64,000 nucleotides of DNA, from the NCBI GenBank assembly GCA_014804655.1, contig JAAUZK010000032.1, positions 1-64,000 on the forward strand, given 5' to 3'. How positions within the stretch are numbered: the first letter of the stretch is position 1; every line of letters begins with the position of its first letter. Of this stretch, positions 16,886 to 27,021 are shown piece by piece. Position numbers and translations under genes: made by a program. Source of the DNA: Lachnospiraceae bacterium (GTDB lineage Bacteria > Bacillota > Clostridia > Lachnospirales > Lachnospiraceae). Under the pieces are notes generated by a model, which searched no databases, was not told the origin of the DNA, and was given only the letters and a program-made list of their open reading frames with translations.

Positions 16886-19747
16886 ATGGCGGACACGATA
16901 AAGATGCGCCCAAGGGAATATATTAAGATCAGAGGGGCGAATGAACATAATCTGAAAAATTTGAATGTGGATATTCCTCGAAATGAGTTCGTGGTGCTTA
17001 CAGGGCTGTCGGGATCGGGTAAGTCCTCGCTTGCCTTCGATACGATCTATGCGGAGGGACAGAGAAGATATATGGAGTCCCTGTCTTCGTACGCGAGACA
17101 GTTCCTCGGACAGATGGAGAAACCGAATGTTGAGAGGATAGAAGGGCTGTCTCCGGCGATCTCCATCGATCAGAAATCCACCAACAGGAATCCTCGTTCC
17201 ACGGTGGGAACAGTGACCGAGATTTATGACTATTTCAGACTGCTGTATGCGAGAATCGGTATTCCCCATTGTCCGAAATGCGGCAGAGAGATCAGGAAAC
17301 AGACGGTAGATCAGATTGTAGATCAGATTCTGGGCATGCCGGAGGGGACGAAGATCCAGCTGCTTGCGCCTGTGGTGCGGGGCAGGAAAGGTGAACATGC
17401 CAAGGTATTTGAGCGCGCCAAGAGGAGCGGTTATGTGCGTGTACGTGTGGACGGTAATTTATACGATCTGTCCGAAGAGATTCCGATGGAGAAGAATATC
17501 AAGCACAACATAGAGATCATAGTGGATCGTCTTGTAGTAAAGGAAGGAATCGAGAGACGTCTGACGGATTCGATTGAAAATGTTTTTGCGCTGGCTGAAG
17601 GACAGATGATGCTGGATGTGATCGACGGCGAGACCGTGAATTTCAGCCAGAATTTTGCATGCCCGGATTGCGGAATCAGCATTGGGGAGATTGAGCCTAG
17701 AAGCTTTTCATTTAATAATCCTTTCGGCGCCTGTCCGGAATGTTTCGGACTTGGTTATAAGATGGAGTTTGATGTAGATCTGATGATTCCGGACAAGAGC
17801 TTAAGCCTGCATGAAGGTGCAATCTGTTCTATGGGCTGGCAGTCCAGCGGAGATGAGGGAAGCTTTACGAATGCAATCCTACAGGCGCTTGCCAAAGAAT
17901 ACAAATTCAGTATGGATACGCCGTATGAGCAGCTTCCGCAAAAAGTACAGGATGTTATCTGCTATGGTACTGATGGCAGGAAAGTGGAAGTGCATTATGA
18001 AGGACAGCGCGGCAAGGGAGTCTACCCGATTGCATTCGAGGGCCTGATTAAAAATATGGAACGGAAATATCGCGAGACAGGTTCTGACCTGATCAAGCAG
18101 GAATACGAGAGCTATATGCGCATTACCCCGTGTAAAGAATGTAAGGGAATGCGTCTGAAAAAGGAATCTCTTGCGGTGACCGTCTGCGATAAGAATATCT
18201 ATGAAATTACTTCGATATCAATTAAGAACCTGCATGCTTTTATCGGAGAAATGAAACTGAGCAAACAACAGGAATTAATCGGGAAACGTATTTTGAAAGA
18301 GATTCGCGCACGTGTCGGGTTCCTGATGGAAGTCGGGCTGGAATATCTGTCCCTTTCCAGAGCTACGGGAAGTTTGTCCGGTGGGGAGGCGCAGCGAATC
18401 CGGCTGGCGACTCAGATCGGCTCAGGGCTGGTAGGCGTCTGCTATATTCTGGATGAGCCAAGCATCGGCCTACATCAGAGGGATAATGATAAGCTGATTG
18501 CGGCGCTTAAGAACTTGAAAGACTTGGGTAATACGCTGATCGTGGTTGAGCATGATGAAGATACGATGCTGGCGGCGGATCACGTGGTGGATATCGGACC
18601 CGGCGCGGGATCACATGGCGGCGAGGTGATAGCGCAAGGTACTGCGGAAGAGATCATGCAGGTGGAGGAATCTATCACCGGACAGTATCTGAGCGGCAAA
18701 CTGCAGATTCCGGTTCCGGACAAGAGGCGGAAACCGACAGGATATCTGACCGTCAAAGGAGCTGAGGAGAATAATCTGAAGAAAATAGATGTAAAGGTAC
18801 CGTTGGGGATTATGACCTGTGTGACAGGCGTGTCAGGTTCCGGCAAGAGCTCTTTGGTTAATGAGATACTTTATAAACATCTTGCACGTGATCTGAACAG
18901 GGCACGCTGCATCCCCGGGAAACATACCAAGATTGAAGGAATCGATCAACTGGATAAGGTGATCGATATCGATCAGTCTCCCATCGGCAGAACGCCCAGA
19001 TCAAACCCTGCTACCTACACAGGTGTATTTGACCAGATCAGGGATCTCTTTGCTTCGACACAGGATGCCAAGGCAAGAGGATATAAGAAGGGTCGCTTCA
19101 GCTTCAATGTGAAGGGCGGGCGCTGTGAAGCCTGCGGCGGTGACGGCATTATTAAGATTGAAATGCATTTCCTGCCAGATGTATATGTGCCCTGTGAAGT
19201 ATGCGGCGGTAAACGATACAACAGAGAGACTCTGGAAGTAAAATACAAAGGAAAGAGCATATTTGATGTTCTGGATATGACGGTGGAAGAGGCAGTGCCT
19301 TTCTTTGAGAATCTTCCTTCCATCCGCCGTAAGATAGAGACGCTGTATGATGTGGGGTTATCCTATGTTAAACTCGGACAGCCTTCTACGACACTGTCCG
19401 GCGGTGAGGCGCAGCGTATCAAGCTGGCTACGGAACTCAGCAAACGCAGTACGGGGAAGACCATCTATATTCTGGACGAGCCCACTACGGGACTGCATTT
19501 TGCGGATGTGCATAAGCTGGTCGATATTCTCCATAAGCTGGCTGAGGGCGGCAACACGGTGGTGGTGATCGAGCATAATCTGGATGTGATCAAGACCGCG
19601 GACTATATCATTGATATGGGCCCGGAGGGCGGCGACGGCGGCGGAACGGTCATTGCCCACGGCACGCCGGAACAGATTGCCAAGAATCCTGATTCCTATA
19701 CGGGTATTTATGTGAAGAAAATGCTGGAGAGAGCGAAGAAGCGGTAG
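16886..19747 (+). CDS. uvrA: Excinuclease ABC subunit A
   Basis: Damage-recognition ATPase of nucleotide excision repair. It has two ABC modules: Walker [10 protein letters not shown] and GVSGSGKSS, signatures [12 protein letters not shown] and [12 protein letters not shown]. Zinc-binding CxxC pairs occur near residue 120 (CPKCG), 280 (CPDCG...CPECFG) and 750 (CEACGG, CEVCGG). The start is placed at ATG 16886, because GGAGG (16876-16880) precedes it by 5 bases; the ATG at 16874 overlaps that site. The result is 953 residues. It ends at a strong terminator. Confidence 0.97.
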   Translation: MADTIKMRPREYIKIRGANEHNLKNLNVDIPRNEFVVLTGLSGSGKSSLAFDTIYAEGQRRYMESLSSYARQFLGQMEKPNVERIEGLSPAISIDQKSTNRNPRSTVGTVTEIYDYFRLLYARIGIPHCPKCGREIRKQTVDQIVDQILGMPEGTKIQLLAPVVRGRKGEHAKVFERAKRSGYVRVRVDGNLYDLSEEIPMEKNIKHNIEIIVDRLVVKEGIERRLTDSIENVFALAEGQMMLDVIDGETVNFSQNFACPDCGISIGEIEPRSFSFNNPFGACPECFGLGYKMEFDVDLMIPDKSLSLHEGAICSMGWQSSGDEGSFTNAILQALAKEYKFSMDTPYEQLPQKVQDVICYGTDGRKVEVHYEGQRGKGVYPIAFEGLIKNMERKYRETGSDLIKQEYESYMRITPCKECKGMRLKKESLAVTVCDKNIYEITSISIKNLHAFIGEMKLSKQQELIGKRILKEIRARVGFLMEVGLEYLSLSRATGSLSGGEAQRIRLATQIGSGLVGVCYILDEPSIGLHQRDNDKLIAALKNLKDLGNTLIVVEHDEDTMLAADHVVDIGPGAGSHGGEVIAQGTAEEIMQVEESITGQYLSGKLQIPVPDKRRKPTGYLTVKGAEENNLKKIDVKVPLGIMTCVTGVSGSGKSSLVNEILYKHLARDLNRARCIPGKHTKIEGIDQLDKVIDIDQSPIGRTPRSNPATYTGVFDQIRDLFASTQDAKARGYKKGRFSFNVKGGRCEACGGDGIIKIEMHFLPDVYVPCEVCGGKRYNRETLEVKYKGKSIFDVLDMTVEEAVPFFENLPSIRRKIETLYDVGLSYVKLGQPSTTLSGGEAQRIKLATELSKRSTGKTIYILDEPTTGLHFADVHKLVDILHKLAEGGNTVVVIEHNLDVIKTADYIIDMGPEGGDGGGTVIAHGTPEQIAKNPDSYTGIYVKKMLERAKKR

Positions 19748-19750
19748 GAA

Positions 19751-19803
19751 TATTTTCCTGGGAATAATTTTCCGGGAAATTTTTCCGGGAAAATTTTTCC
19801 CAC
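19751..19803 (+). repeat. Tandem TTTTCCGGGAAA-like repeats
   Basis: Three to four imperfect, self-complementary copies of a TTTTCC(G)GGGAAAA-like unit directly follow the uvrA stop. They could fold as small hairpins. No function is evident. Confidence 0.5.
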
Positions 19804-19860
19804 GGATAGGGGTTTAGAAAAATAGAAAACGAGCCGATAACAATACAGTAAGGCACGGAT

Positions 19861-19913
19861 GCCAAAAACAGAACGGAAGGAACCGTTCTGCTTTTGGCGT
19901 TTTTCATTTTTTT
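19861..19913 (+). terminator. Terminator after uvrA
   Basis: GCCAAAAACAGAACGG (19861-19876) pairs with CCGTTCTGCTTTTGGC (19883-19898) with one mismatch, followed by GTTTTTCATTTTTTT. Confidence 0.9.
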
Positions 19914-19934
19914 CAAAAAAAATCATAAAAGCCT

Positions 19935-19962
19935 TTGAAAAACCATTTCTTTAGGTTATAAT
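19935..19962 (+). promoter_or_regulatory. Promoter upstream of mbl
   Basis: TTGAAA (19935-19940) and TATAAT (19957-19962) with 16-base spacing. The leader to the mbl start is about 140 bases. Confidence 0.7.
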
Positions 19963-20109
19963 ATATCCAGCGTATTGCGCTTTTTTCTGAAAGAAACGGA
20001 AGAATGTTCGGAAAATCGAGGATTTTGGGCGCAGAACCGTATTGATGTTTAGTTTGACGGCAATTGGAAATTATTATAGAGAGACCACGGGAAAGGGGAT
20101 CGAAGGGAA

Positions 20110-21102
20110 ATGCAGTACACAGATATCGGGATAGATTTGGGAACAGCCAGCATATTGGTATACATCAGAGGCAAAGGCGTTGTATTGAAAGAGCCCTCTG
20201 TTGTAGCTTTCGATAGAGACACAAACAAAATCAAAGCCATCGGCGAAGACGCCAGACTGATGCTCGGAAGGACGCCGGGTAACATAGTTGCAGTAAGGCC
20301 GCTGCGTCAGGGCGTAATCTCCGACTATCAGGTGACGGAGAAGATGATGAAATATTTTATCCAGAAAGCTTTGGGTAAGAAGACGTTCCGGAAACCCCGC
20401 ATAGCGGTATGTGTACCCAGCGGTGTTACGGAAGTAGAGAAGAAAGCGGTTGAGGACGCGACTTATCAGGCAGGAGCCAGAGAAGTGTCCATTATCGAGG
20501 AGCCTATTGCGGCAGCGATCGGCGCCGGCATAGATATCTCTAAGCCGTGTGGTAACATGATCGTGGATATCGGCGGCGGAACATCGGATATTGCCGTTAT
20601 TTCATTGGGTGGTACGGTGGTCAGCGCTTCCATCAAGATCGCCGGGGATGATTTCGACGAGGCGATCGTGCGTTATATGCGTAAGAAACATAATCTGTTG
20701 ATCGGTGAGCGGACGGCGGAGGATTTAAAGATTAAGATCGGTTCGGCGTTTAAGAGACCGGAAGTTGACTATATGGATGTCAGAGGCCGTAATCTGGTAA
20801 CCGGTCTGCCGCGCACTGTTAAGGTGTCCTCGGAGGAGACAGAGGAGGCACTGCATGAGACGACCGTACAGATCGTGGAGACGATCCACAGTGTTCTGGA
20901 GAAAACGCCTCCGGAATTGGCGGCCGATATCGCTGACAGAGGAATCGTACTTACCGGCGGCGGCAGTCTGTTGCGGGGATTGGAAGATTTGATCGCGGCG
21001 AAGACCGGCATTAATACGATGACGGCGGAAGACCCGATGACGGCAGTTGCTGTCGGTACGGGCAAATATGTAGAATTCCTTGCAGGATACCGCGAGGAGT
21101 AA
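20110..21102 (+). CDS. mbl: MreB-family actin homologue, Mbl-like
   Basis: 330 residues. The actin-fold phosphate loops are IDLGTASILVY near the start and DIGGGTSDIAV near residue 155, with the late GGGSLLRGL segment. It forms membrane-associated filaments that guide lateral cell-wall synthesis. I prefer Mbl over MreB because mreC and mreD are absent and the next genes are two flagellar rod-type genes and a FlgJ-like gene, which matches the Bacillus mbl-flhO-flhP order. Confidence 0.88.
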   Translation: MQYTDIGIDLGTASILVYIRGKGVVLKEPSVVAFDRDTNKIKAIGEDARLMLGRTPGNIVAVRPLRQGVISDYQVTEKMMKYFIQKALGKKTFRKPRIAVCVPSGVTEVEKKAVEDATYQAGAREVSIIEEPIAAAIGAGIDISKPCGNMIVDIGGGTSDIAVISLGGTVVSASIKIAGDDFDEAIVRYMRKKHNLLIGERTAEDLKIKIGSAFKRPEVDYMDVRGRNLVTGLPRTVKVSSEETEEALHETTVQIVETIHSVLEKTPPELAADIADRGIVLTGGGSLLRGLEDLIAAKTGINTMTAEDPMTAVAVGTGKYVEFLAGYREE

Positions 21103-21118
21103 GAGAGGCAGGATACTT

Positions 21119-22165
21119 ATGCTTAAAGGATTGTATACAGCGTATACGGGAATGATTAACGAGCAGCACAGAATGGATGTTTTGACCAACAATCTGGCGA
21201 ATGCTGACACCAACGGTTATAAGAAAGAGGGAGCCACAAGTCAGGCGTTTAATACCATGCTTGCTTATAAGATCAAAGATTTATCCGAGGCGGGGAATCT
21301 GCCCAAGGGACTCGGGATCGGCAAACGTCTTGATGAGGAACTGGTGGATAATCCGAATAGATGGGTGGAGAGAACCGGCTTAAATCTGGGTGTTAAGGTC
21401 GGAGAAAATTATACAGATTATTCGGAAGGCCCGATGAAGGTAACGGGTAATACATTTGATTTTGCGCTGACAGACAGAGGCTTCTTTCTTATAGAATACA
21501 CGAACAAAGCGGATGTTACTTCGGTGAAGTACACGCGGGACGGTAATTTTACCATGGATGCACAGGGATATCTTGTGACGCAGGATGGAGATTTTGTTCT
21601 GGATGAGGACAGACGCCGGATCAGGCTGGACCCGAATGACACGGAGATCGGCACCAATGTATACGGTGAAATCTTTCAGAGCGGTAACCGGGTAGCTAAG
21701 ATTGGTGTGGTAGACTTTGAAGATTATGATATGTTGGAGCATTTCGGTGAGAATTTCTTCCAGATCGTGGACAGCGACGAGGTGAAGAATGCAGAGGCTG
21801 TATATAATAGAGCCAGATCTTATACTATGATGGCGCAGAGGGCATTAGACCGGGCCAGAGCACAGAATGCGGCGGATATAGATGAGAAAGAAGCGGCACT
21901 GCAGGCTGCACAGAACAGAGAGGCGGAGGCCGAGCAGGCTTTAGAGGCGGCACGAGGCGAAGACGATGCGACGAAGCGGAGACTCGAACAGGAATCCACG
22001 GCACAAATCAGAGCCGGATACCTGGAGACTGCGAATATCTCTGTCGTGACAGAGATGGTTAATATGATTGCGATACAGAGACAGTATGACAGCAACCAGA
22101 AGGTAATTACTACATACGATGAAACACTGGATACTGCAGTCAGTCAATTAGGCAGAGTCAGATAA
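21119..22165 (+). CDS. Flagellar rod/hook-type protein (FlgF/FlhO-like) with a coiled-coil insertion
   Basis: 348 residues. The N-terminal FlgBC-type rod motif is LYTAYTGMINEQHRMDVLTN and the C-terminal one is YLETANISVVTEMVNMIAIQRQYD. Between them, about residues 222-293 form a strongly helical Ala/Glu/Arg stretch (for example DEKEAALQAAQNREAEAEQA) that rod proteins of about 250-270 residues normally lack. The start was moved from 21080 to ATG 21119, the conserved MLKGLYTAYTG beginning. In Bacillus the equivalent gene (flhO) follows mbl. It builds the distal rod or hook base of the flagellum. Next genes: FlgG-like and FlgJ-like. Confidence 0.88.
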   Translation: MLKGLYTAYTGMINEQHRMDVLTNNLANADTNGYKKEGATSQAFNTMLAYKIKDLSEAGNLPKGLGIGKRLDEELVDNPNRWVERTGLNLGVKVGENYTDYSEGPMKVTGNTFDFALTDRGFFLIEYTNKADVTSVKYTRDGNFTMDAQGYLVTQDGDFVLDEDRRRIRLDPNDTEIGTNVYGEIFQSGNRVAKIGVVDFEDYDMLEHFGENFFQIVDSDEVKNAEAVYNRARSYTMMAQRALDRARAQNAADIDEKEAALQAAQNREAEAEQALEAARGEDDATKRRLEQESTAQIRAGYLETANISVVTEMVNMIAIQRQYDSNQKVITTYDETLDTAVSQLGRVR

Positions 22166-22214
22166 AGCTTTAGACAGATGAATTAAGACAGAGCAAAACA
22201 TAGGAGGCGCAAAT

Positions 22215-23033
22215 ATGGTTAGAAGTTTATGGTCGGCAGCGACCGGAATGAATGCACAACAGACGAATCTGGATACGATCGCCAATAATCTGGCAAACGT
22301 AAACTCGGTAGGTTATAAGGCACAGGTAGCACAGTTTAAATCACTCCTGTATCAGAATCTGCAGGCGGTGACTACAACCGCGAACGGAGATCCGAAGCCG
22401 ACATCTTCCCAGATCGGACTGGGTGTCCGCACATCGTCCATCAACTCTCTGTTCACACAGGGCAGCCTGCTGGATTCGGACAGTGATACTGCTTTTGCGA
22501 TTGAGGGTCATGGATTCTTCGCGTTGCGCGGGGAAGACGGCGTTACCTATTATACCAGAAACGGTGATTTTACATGGGCATTAGGTGCGAATCAGGGCAT
22601 GATGCTGACGAATGCAGACGGTCTTCCGGTATTGGATTCTACGGGACGTGCAATTGAGCTGCCGAGAACCTATATTGCAAGTAAACTTTCTATGACAGAG
22701 GACGGACAGATCTGCTATCCCGATGAGCAGAATAATCCGCAGCCCATCGGCAGAACGATCGGCACGTTCCAGTTCAGCAATCCGGGCGGACTTAACAGAG
22801 TTGGTGATACGTTGTTTGCAGTGACGGAGGCCAGCGGTGCTGCAATCAATGAAGACACGAATCCTAACGTAGCGAAGAGCCGTATTGTACAGGGATATCT
22901 GGAAGGCTCTAATGTACAGGTGGCTAATGAGATGGTAAACATGATCATCACACAGCGTGCATATGAGATGAACTCCAAGGCGATCACAACCTCCGATTCC
23001 ATGATGGAGACAGCGAATAATCTGAAACGCTGA
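22215..23033 (+). CDS. flgG: Flagellar basal-body rod protein FlgG (FlhP-like)
   Basis: 272 residues. The N-terminus MVRSLWSAATGMNAQQTNLD is diagnostic of FlgG, followed by TIANNLANVNSVGYK. The C-terminus has GYLEGSNVQVANEMVNMIIT and QRAYEMNSKAI. Normal length. AGGAGG precedes the ATG. It forms the distal rod passing through the outer layers of the basal body. Confidence 0.93.
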   Translation: MVRSLWSAATGMNAQQTNLDTIANNLANVNSVGYKAQVAQFKSLLYQNLQAVTTTANGDPKPTSSQIGLGVRTSSINSLFTQGSLLDSDSDTAFAIEGHGFFALRGEDGVTYYTRNGDFTWALGANQGMMLTNADGLPVLDSTGRAIELPRTYIASKLSMTEDGQICYPDEQNNPQPIGRTIGTFQFSNPGGLNRVGDTLFAVTEASGAAINEDTNPNVAKSRIVQGYLEGSNVQVANEMVNMIITQRAYEMNSKAITTSDSMMETANNLKR

Positions 23034-23054
23034 TAGTAAGGAAGGATGGATAAC

Positions 23055-23414
23055 ATGGATTTAACAGGATTAGGAAATTATACGGATTATATGACGGATA
23101 CAAACAGAATAGCGGCGGAGAATCTGCAGAGTCATCTGGAGAATACTGCGAAGGCCCAGGGCGAAGACGACGATGCGCTCCTGGATGCCTGTAAACAGTT
23201 TGAGGCTTATCTCTGGGAGCAGGTCTATAAAGAGATGGAGAAGACCACCAAGTTCTTCAGCGATGACGATGAGGAAGAGGGCTATGGCGCTAACATGGTA
23301 GACTGCTTTAAGGATCAGGCCATTCAACAGATTGCCGAGCAGACAGCTGGCGAAAAGTCTAATTCCTTAGCGCATATGCTGTACGAACAGGCGAAGCGCA
23401 ATTACGGCATATAG
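23055..23414 (+). CDS. Rod-binding protein, FlgJ N-terminal-like
   Basis: 119 residues. The FlgJ rod-binding core is visible: LDACKQFEAYLWEQVYKEME, then the short acidic loop DDDEEEGYGAN, then a helix with FKDQAIQQIAEQ. There is no muramidase domain, as is usual in Gram-positives. ATG 23055 is chosen over 23046 because AAGGAAGG ends directly at 23046 and is 9 bases from 23055. It probably caps or chaperones rod assembly. Confidence 0.85.
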   Translation: MDLTGLGNYTDYMTDTNRIAAENLQSHLENTAKAQGEDDDALLDACKQFEAYLWEQVYKEMEKTTKFFSDDDEEEGYGANMVDCFKDQAIQQIAEQTAGEKSNSLAHMLYEQAKRNYGI

Positions 23415-23430
23415 AAAATATGAATGAGGG

Positions 23431-23460
23431 CAGGCTGCTTATTCAAGGCAGCCTGTTGTT
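23431..23460 (+). terminator. Probable terminator after the flagellar rod genes
   Basis: CAGGCTGC (23431-23438) pairs with GCAGCCTG (23448-23455), followed by TTGTTGT. The T run is interrupted. Confidence 0.6.
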
Positions 23461-23575
23461 GTCTCCGATATCATGCAGTAGATGCAGGATGCGGTCCAAG
23501 CAGTAAAGTCTGTATATCATAAAGCATATCTACGGAAACACAATACGGTTCGATGAAAGAAAGTATCGTGGACAT

Positions 23576-25822
23576 ATGGAGAAAATCAAAGGATTTATAG
23601 AACATATCATATATCGCAATCCGGATAACGGCTATACGGTATTAAATCTGATCGCTGACGGGGAAGAGGTTACGTGCGTCGGTTTTTTTAAGACAATGGA
23701 TCAGGGAGAGACGATTGAAGCGGAGGGAAGCAGCACAACCCATCCGATTTACGGCGAACAGTTTAAGATAGAACGGTATGAGATTGTTCCGCCGGAGGAT
23801 GTGGTGAGCATAGAGAGATATCTGGGCTCCGGTGCTGTCAAGGGCGTGGGAGAGGCTCTGGCGGCAAGGATCGTGAAGCGGTTCGGAGCGGACACCTATC
23901 GCATTATTGAAGAAGAGCCTGAACGGCTGGCTGAAGTCAAGGGAATCAGTGAGCGTAAGGCGCGGGAGATCGCCGTCACGGTGTATGAGAAACGAGATGC
24001 AAGAGAGGCGATGACGTTTCTGCAGAAATACGGAATATCCAACACATTGGCGATTCGTATCTACGAGTCCTACGGTGCGCAGTTGTACGGTATCTTAAAG
24101 GAAAATCCTTATCGGCTCGCGGAAGATATTCACGGTATTGGTTTTCGAATTGCGGACGAGATTGCGGCGAAGATCGGTATTCACACGGACTCGGATTATC
24201 GGATCAGGAGCGGACTGCTCTATTCGCTTATGCTGGCAGGTGGAGAGGGACATTGTTATCTGCCGCAGAGTGTTCTGCTGCGCAAGGCAGGAGAACTTCT
24301 GGGGCTGGACGGGGCGGTTATGGAACCGCAGATCGGCAATTTGGCGATGGACAAGAAACTTGTCGTGAAGAGACCCGCAGATGGCGAAGAAGAATGTAAG
24401 GTCTACGGATCGACCTATTATTATGCGGAATTAAACTGTGCCAAGATGCTGCACGACTTGAATATTTCTATAGAAAATGAGATCCTGCCCTCGGAAGAGA
24501 ATGCGATCAGAACGAAGATCGACAGGATCGAGGAGGAACTCGGCATCGGGCTGGATGTGCTACAGAAGCAGGCTGTGCTGGAAAGTGTAAAGAACGGTCT
24601 GTTTATCCTGTCGGGAGGTCCCGGAACGGGTAAGACTACCACGATCAATGTGATGATACGTTACTTTATGGCCGAGGGCATGGATATCTATCTCGCGGCG
24701 CCTACCGGAAGAGCTGCAAAGCGTATGACGGAGGCGACAGGCTATGAATCCCGTACAATACACCGGATGCTGGAACTTAACGGTGTGGTGTCCGAAGAAG
24801 CGAAAGCGGCACGCTTTGAGCGCAATGAGGAGAATCCTTTGGAAGCAGATGTGATTATTGTGGACGAGATGTCTATGGTAGACATTTTTCTCTTTCAGTC
24901 GCTTCTTAAGGCGGTTACGGTAGGAACCAGACTGATCATGGTAGGGGATGTCAATCAGCTTCCTTCGGTGGGAGCGGGGCAGGTGCTTCAGGATATCATG
25001 AGCAGCGGGCGGATTCCTACAGTTATCTTGGAAAAAATTTTCCGGCAGAAGGGCGAGAGCGATATTGTGTGGAATGCCCACCGCATTCATGCCGGCGAGG
25101 AGCTTGCGCTGGATAATAAGAGCCGTGATTTCTTTTTTTTGGAAAGAAATGACATAAATGTTATCTACAAGCATATGATACAGTTGATTACAGAGAAACT
25201 TCCACCCTATGTCGGAGCTGAGCCGTACGATATCCAGGTTTTGACACCGATGCGTAAAGGCGCACTGGGAGTGGAGACTCTCAACGGTATCCTGCAGAGA
25301 TATCTCAATCCGCCCACCGATGACAAGAAGGAATATGCGGCGGGAGATATCCTGTTTCGGGAGCAGGATAAGGTCATGCAGATTAAGAACAACTATCAGC
25401 TGGAATGGGAAGTGGTAAGCAAATACGGGATTCCCATTGACCGGGGGAGCGGAATCTTTAACGGCGATATCGGAACGATCCGGCAGATCAATGAGTATGC
25501 GCAGGAGATAGTGGTGGAATTCGATGAGCACAGACGGGTCACTTATGCCTACGGGCAGTTGGATGAGATCGAGCTTGCTTATGCGGTGACGATCCACAAG
25601 TCTCAGGGAAGCGAATATCCGGCGGTGATTATGCCGCTTCTGTCGGGACCGAGGATGCTTTTTAACAGGAATCTGCTCTATACGGGTGTGACCAGAGCAA
25701 AAAGATGTGTGACCATTCTGGGAAGCAGAAAGACGCTGCGGGAAATGGTGGAAAACAATTATCAGAACCGCCGCTATACCGGGCTGGCGGAGCGGATCAG
25801 AGAACTGATCCCACTGTCGTAA
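23576..25822 (+). CDS. recD2: RecD2-type DNA helicase (SF1B)
   Basis: 748 residues. The N-terminal OB-like region and helix-hairpin-helix repeats (GVGEALAARIV, EVKGISERKA, DIHGIGFRIAD) are typical of RecD2. The helicase core has Walker A GGPGTGKTTT near residue 346, Walker B VDEMSMVD, motif III GDVNQLPSVGAGQV and the C-terminal TGVTRAK segment. It is a 5'-3' helicase working without RecBC in repair and replication restart. It occupies the position that comFA holds before comFC in Bacillus. Confidence 0.93.
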   Translation: MEKIKGFIEHIIYRNPDNGYTVLNLIADGEEVTCVGFFKTMDQGETIEAEGSSTTHPIYGEQFKIERYEIVPPEDVVSIERYLGSGAVKGVGEALAARIVKRFGADTYRIIEEEPERLAEVKGISERKAREIAVTVYEKRDAREAMTFLQKYGISNTLAIRIYESYGAQLYGILKENPYRLAEDIHGIGFRIADEIAAKIGIHTDSDYRIRSGLLYSLMLAGGEGHCYLPQSVLLRKAGELLGLDGAVMEPQIGNLAMDKKLVVKRPADGEEECKVYGSTYYYAELNCAKMLHDLNISIENEILPSEENAIRTKIDRIEEELGIGLDVLQKQAVLESVKNGLFILSGGPGTGKTTTINVMIRYFMAEGMDIYLAAPTGRAAKRMTEATGYESRTIHRMLELNGVVSEEAKAARFERNEENPLEADVIIVDEMSMVDIFLFQSLLKAVTVGTRLIMVGDVNQLPSVGAGQVLQDIMSSGRIPTVILEKIFRQKGESDIVWNAHRIHAGEELALDNKSRDFFFLERNDINVIYKHMIQLITEKLPPYVGAEPYDIQVLTPMRKGALGVETLNGILQRYLNPPTDDKKEYAAGDILFREQDKVMQIKNNYQLEWEVVSKYGIPIDRGSGIFNGDIGTIRQINEYAQEIVVEFDEHRRVTYAYGQLDEIELAYAVTIHKSQGSEYPAVIMPLLSGPRMLFNRNLLYTGVTRAKRCVTILGSRKTLREMVENNYQNRRYTGLAERIRELIPLS

Positions 25823-25859
25823 AAGGCAGTAGAGTAAGAACATACAAAGGAACAATTAT

Positions 25860-26576
25860 ATGAATAATACATTTCTTGGGATAATGACGGATCTGATCTA
25901 TCCGCGCAGATGTCCCGTCTGTGACCGGGCAGTCAGCCCATTCGGAAGTCTCGTCTGCGAGACGTGTAAGGAAGCATTTGAATATGTTAAAGAACCGTAC
26001 TGCATGAAATGCGGTAAGAAACTCGAAGAAGAGGAAACGGAGTATTGCCATGATTGTATGCGGCACAGGCACCTGTTCGACAGAGGTCGCGCGCTCTGCT
26101 CGTACCGCAGCATATCGGACTCGATTTATCGGTTCAAATATAAAGGGAGACAGGAATATGCGGCATATTATGCTGTCTGTATGGAACAGTCGCTGGGGAA
26201 TTGGATCAGACACTGCAGACCGGACGCGCTGGTTCCGGTACCGATTCATACATCTAAGCGGCGGGTGAGAGGATATAATCAGGCGGAAGTGCTTGCTAAG
26301 GAGTTGGGAAGGCGGCTGGGTATCCCGGTAGAGACAAATCTGATTAAAAGAGTGCGTAAAACGGTGCCCATGAAAGAATTATCTGTTTATAACAGACAAA
26401 ATAATTTGAAAAGGGCTTTCAAAATCTGTCATAATGATGTAAAATTAAGTACGATTGTTATTATCGATGATATCTATACGACAGGCAGTACCATAGATGC
26501 AATGAGTTATGAGCTGCGCAGGGCAGGAGTAAAGCGCATTTATTTCGTGACTCTTGCAATCGGTAATGGTTTATGA
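25860..26576 (+). CDS. ComF-family protein (phosphoribosyltransferase fold)
   Basis: 238 residues. N-terminal zinc-binding cysteines (CPVC, CETC, CMKCG, CHDC) are followed by a PRT domain with the family motif VPVPIHTSKRRVRGYNQAE and the PRPP loop VIIDDIYTTGST near residue 200. In competence systems ComFC (ComF) helps DNA uptake or single-strand handling; its exact reaction is unsettled. The gene runs from recD2 into yvyF, echoing the comF-yvyF-flgM order. Confidence 0.9.
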   Translation: MNNTFLGIMTDLIYPRRCPVCDRAVSPFGSLVCETCKEAFEYVKEPYCMKCGKKLEEEETEYCHDCMRHRHLFDRGRALCSYRSISDSIYRFKYKGRQEYAAYYAVCMEQSLGNWIRHCRPDALVPVPIHTSKRRVRGYNQAEVLAKELGRRLGIPVETNLIKRVRKTVPMKELSVYNRQNNLKRAFKICHNDVKLSTIVIIDDIYTTGSTIDAMSYELRRAGVKRIYFVTLAIGNGL

Positions 26577-26604
26577 CCAAATTATATTACAGGAGGACAA
26601 CAGC

Positions 26605-27012
26605 ATGAACGCAAGAAACTGCAGGAAATGTGGAAAGTTATTTAATTATGTGTCGGGACCGCCGATCTGCATGGCATGTCGGGAGGCGCTGGAAGCGAAA
26701 TTTCAGGAAGTAAAAGACTATATCAGAGATCATGTTCAAGCGACAATTCCTGAAGTGTCTGAGGCGTGTGACGTGTCTCAGAATCAGATTCAGATGTGGC
26801 TTAAGGATGAGAGACTGCAGCTTGCAGAGGGATCGGGTATCACGCTTCACTGCGAGAATTGTAATGCGCCGATTTACAGCGGCCGGTTCTGCGAAAAGTG
26901 TAAGAACAGTATGGCGAACCAACTGCATGAGAGCATACGCAAGCCGGAGCCGCCTAAGCCGGCGCCTAAGAAAGATGTGAAAGACAATCCGAAGATGCGC
27001 TTTCTGGGTTAG
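26605..27012 (+). CDS. YvyF-like flagellar operon protein
   Basis: 135 residues. It has two zinc-ribbon-like cysteine sets (CRKCGKLF...CMAC; CENC...CEKCK) around a short helical segment with VSEACDVSQNQIQMWLKDER. This fits the flagellar-operon protein family named after Bacillus YvyF, found before flgM. The start is ATG 26605 with AGGAGG 8 bases upstream; the earlier in-frame start at 26554 lies inside comF. Its function is not established; it may regulate flagellar genes. Here no flgM follows; two unknown membrane proteins do. Confidence 0.85.
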   Translation: MNARNCRKCGKLFNYVSGPPICMACREALEAKFQEVKDYIRDHVQATIPEVSEACDVSQNQIQMWLKDERLQLAEGSGITLHCENCNAPIYSGRFCEKCKNSMANQLHESIRKPEPPKPAPKKDVKDNPKMRFLG

Positions 27013-27021
27013 GAGATCTGT

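Noticed and set aside
24560..25855. Long minus-strand ORF of 431 codons
   Set aside because: It lies wholly antisense to recD2; its protein has no domain and its composition is that of a codon-bias shadow.
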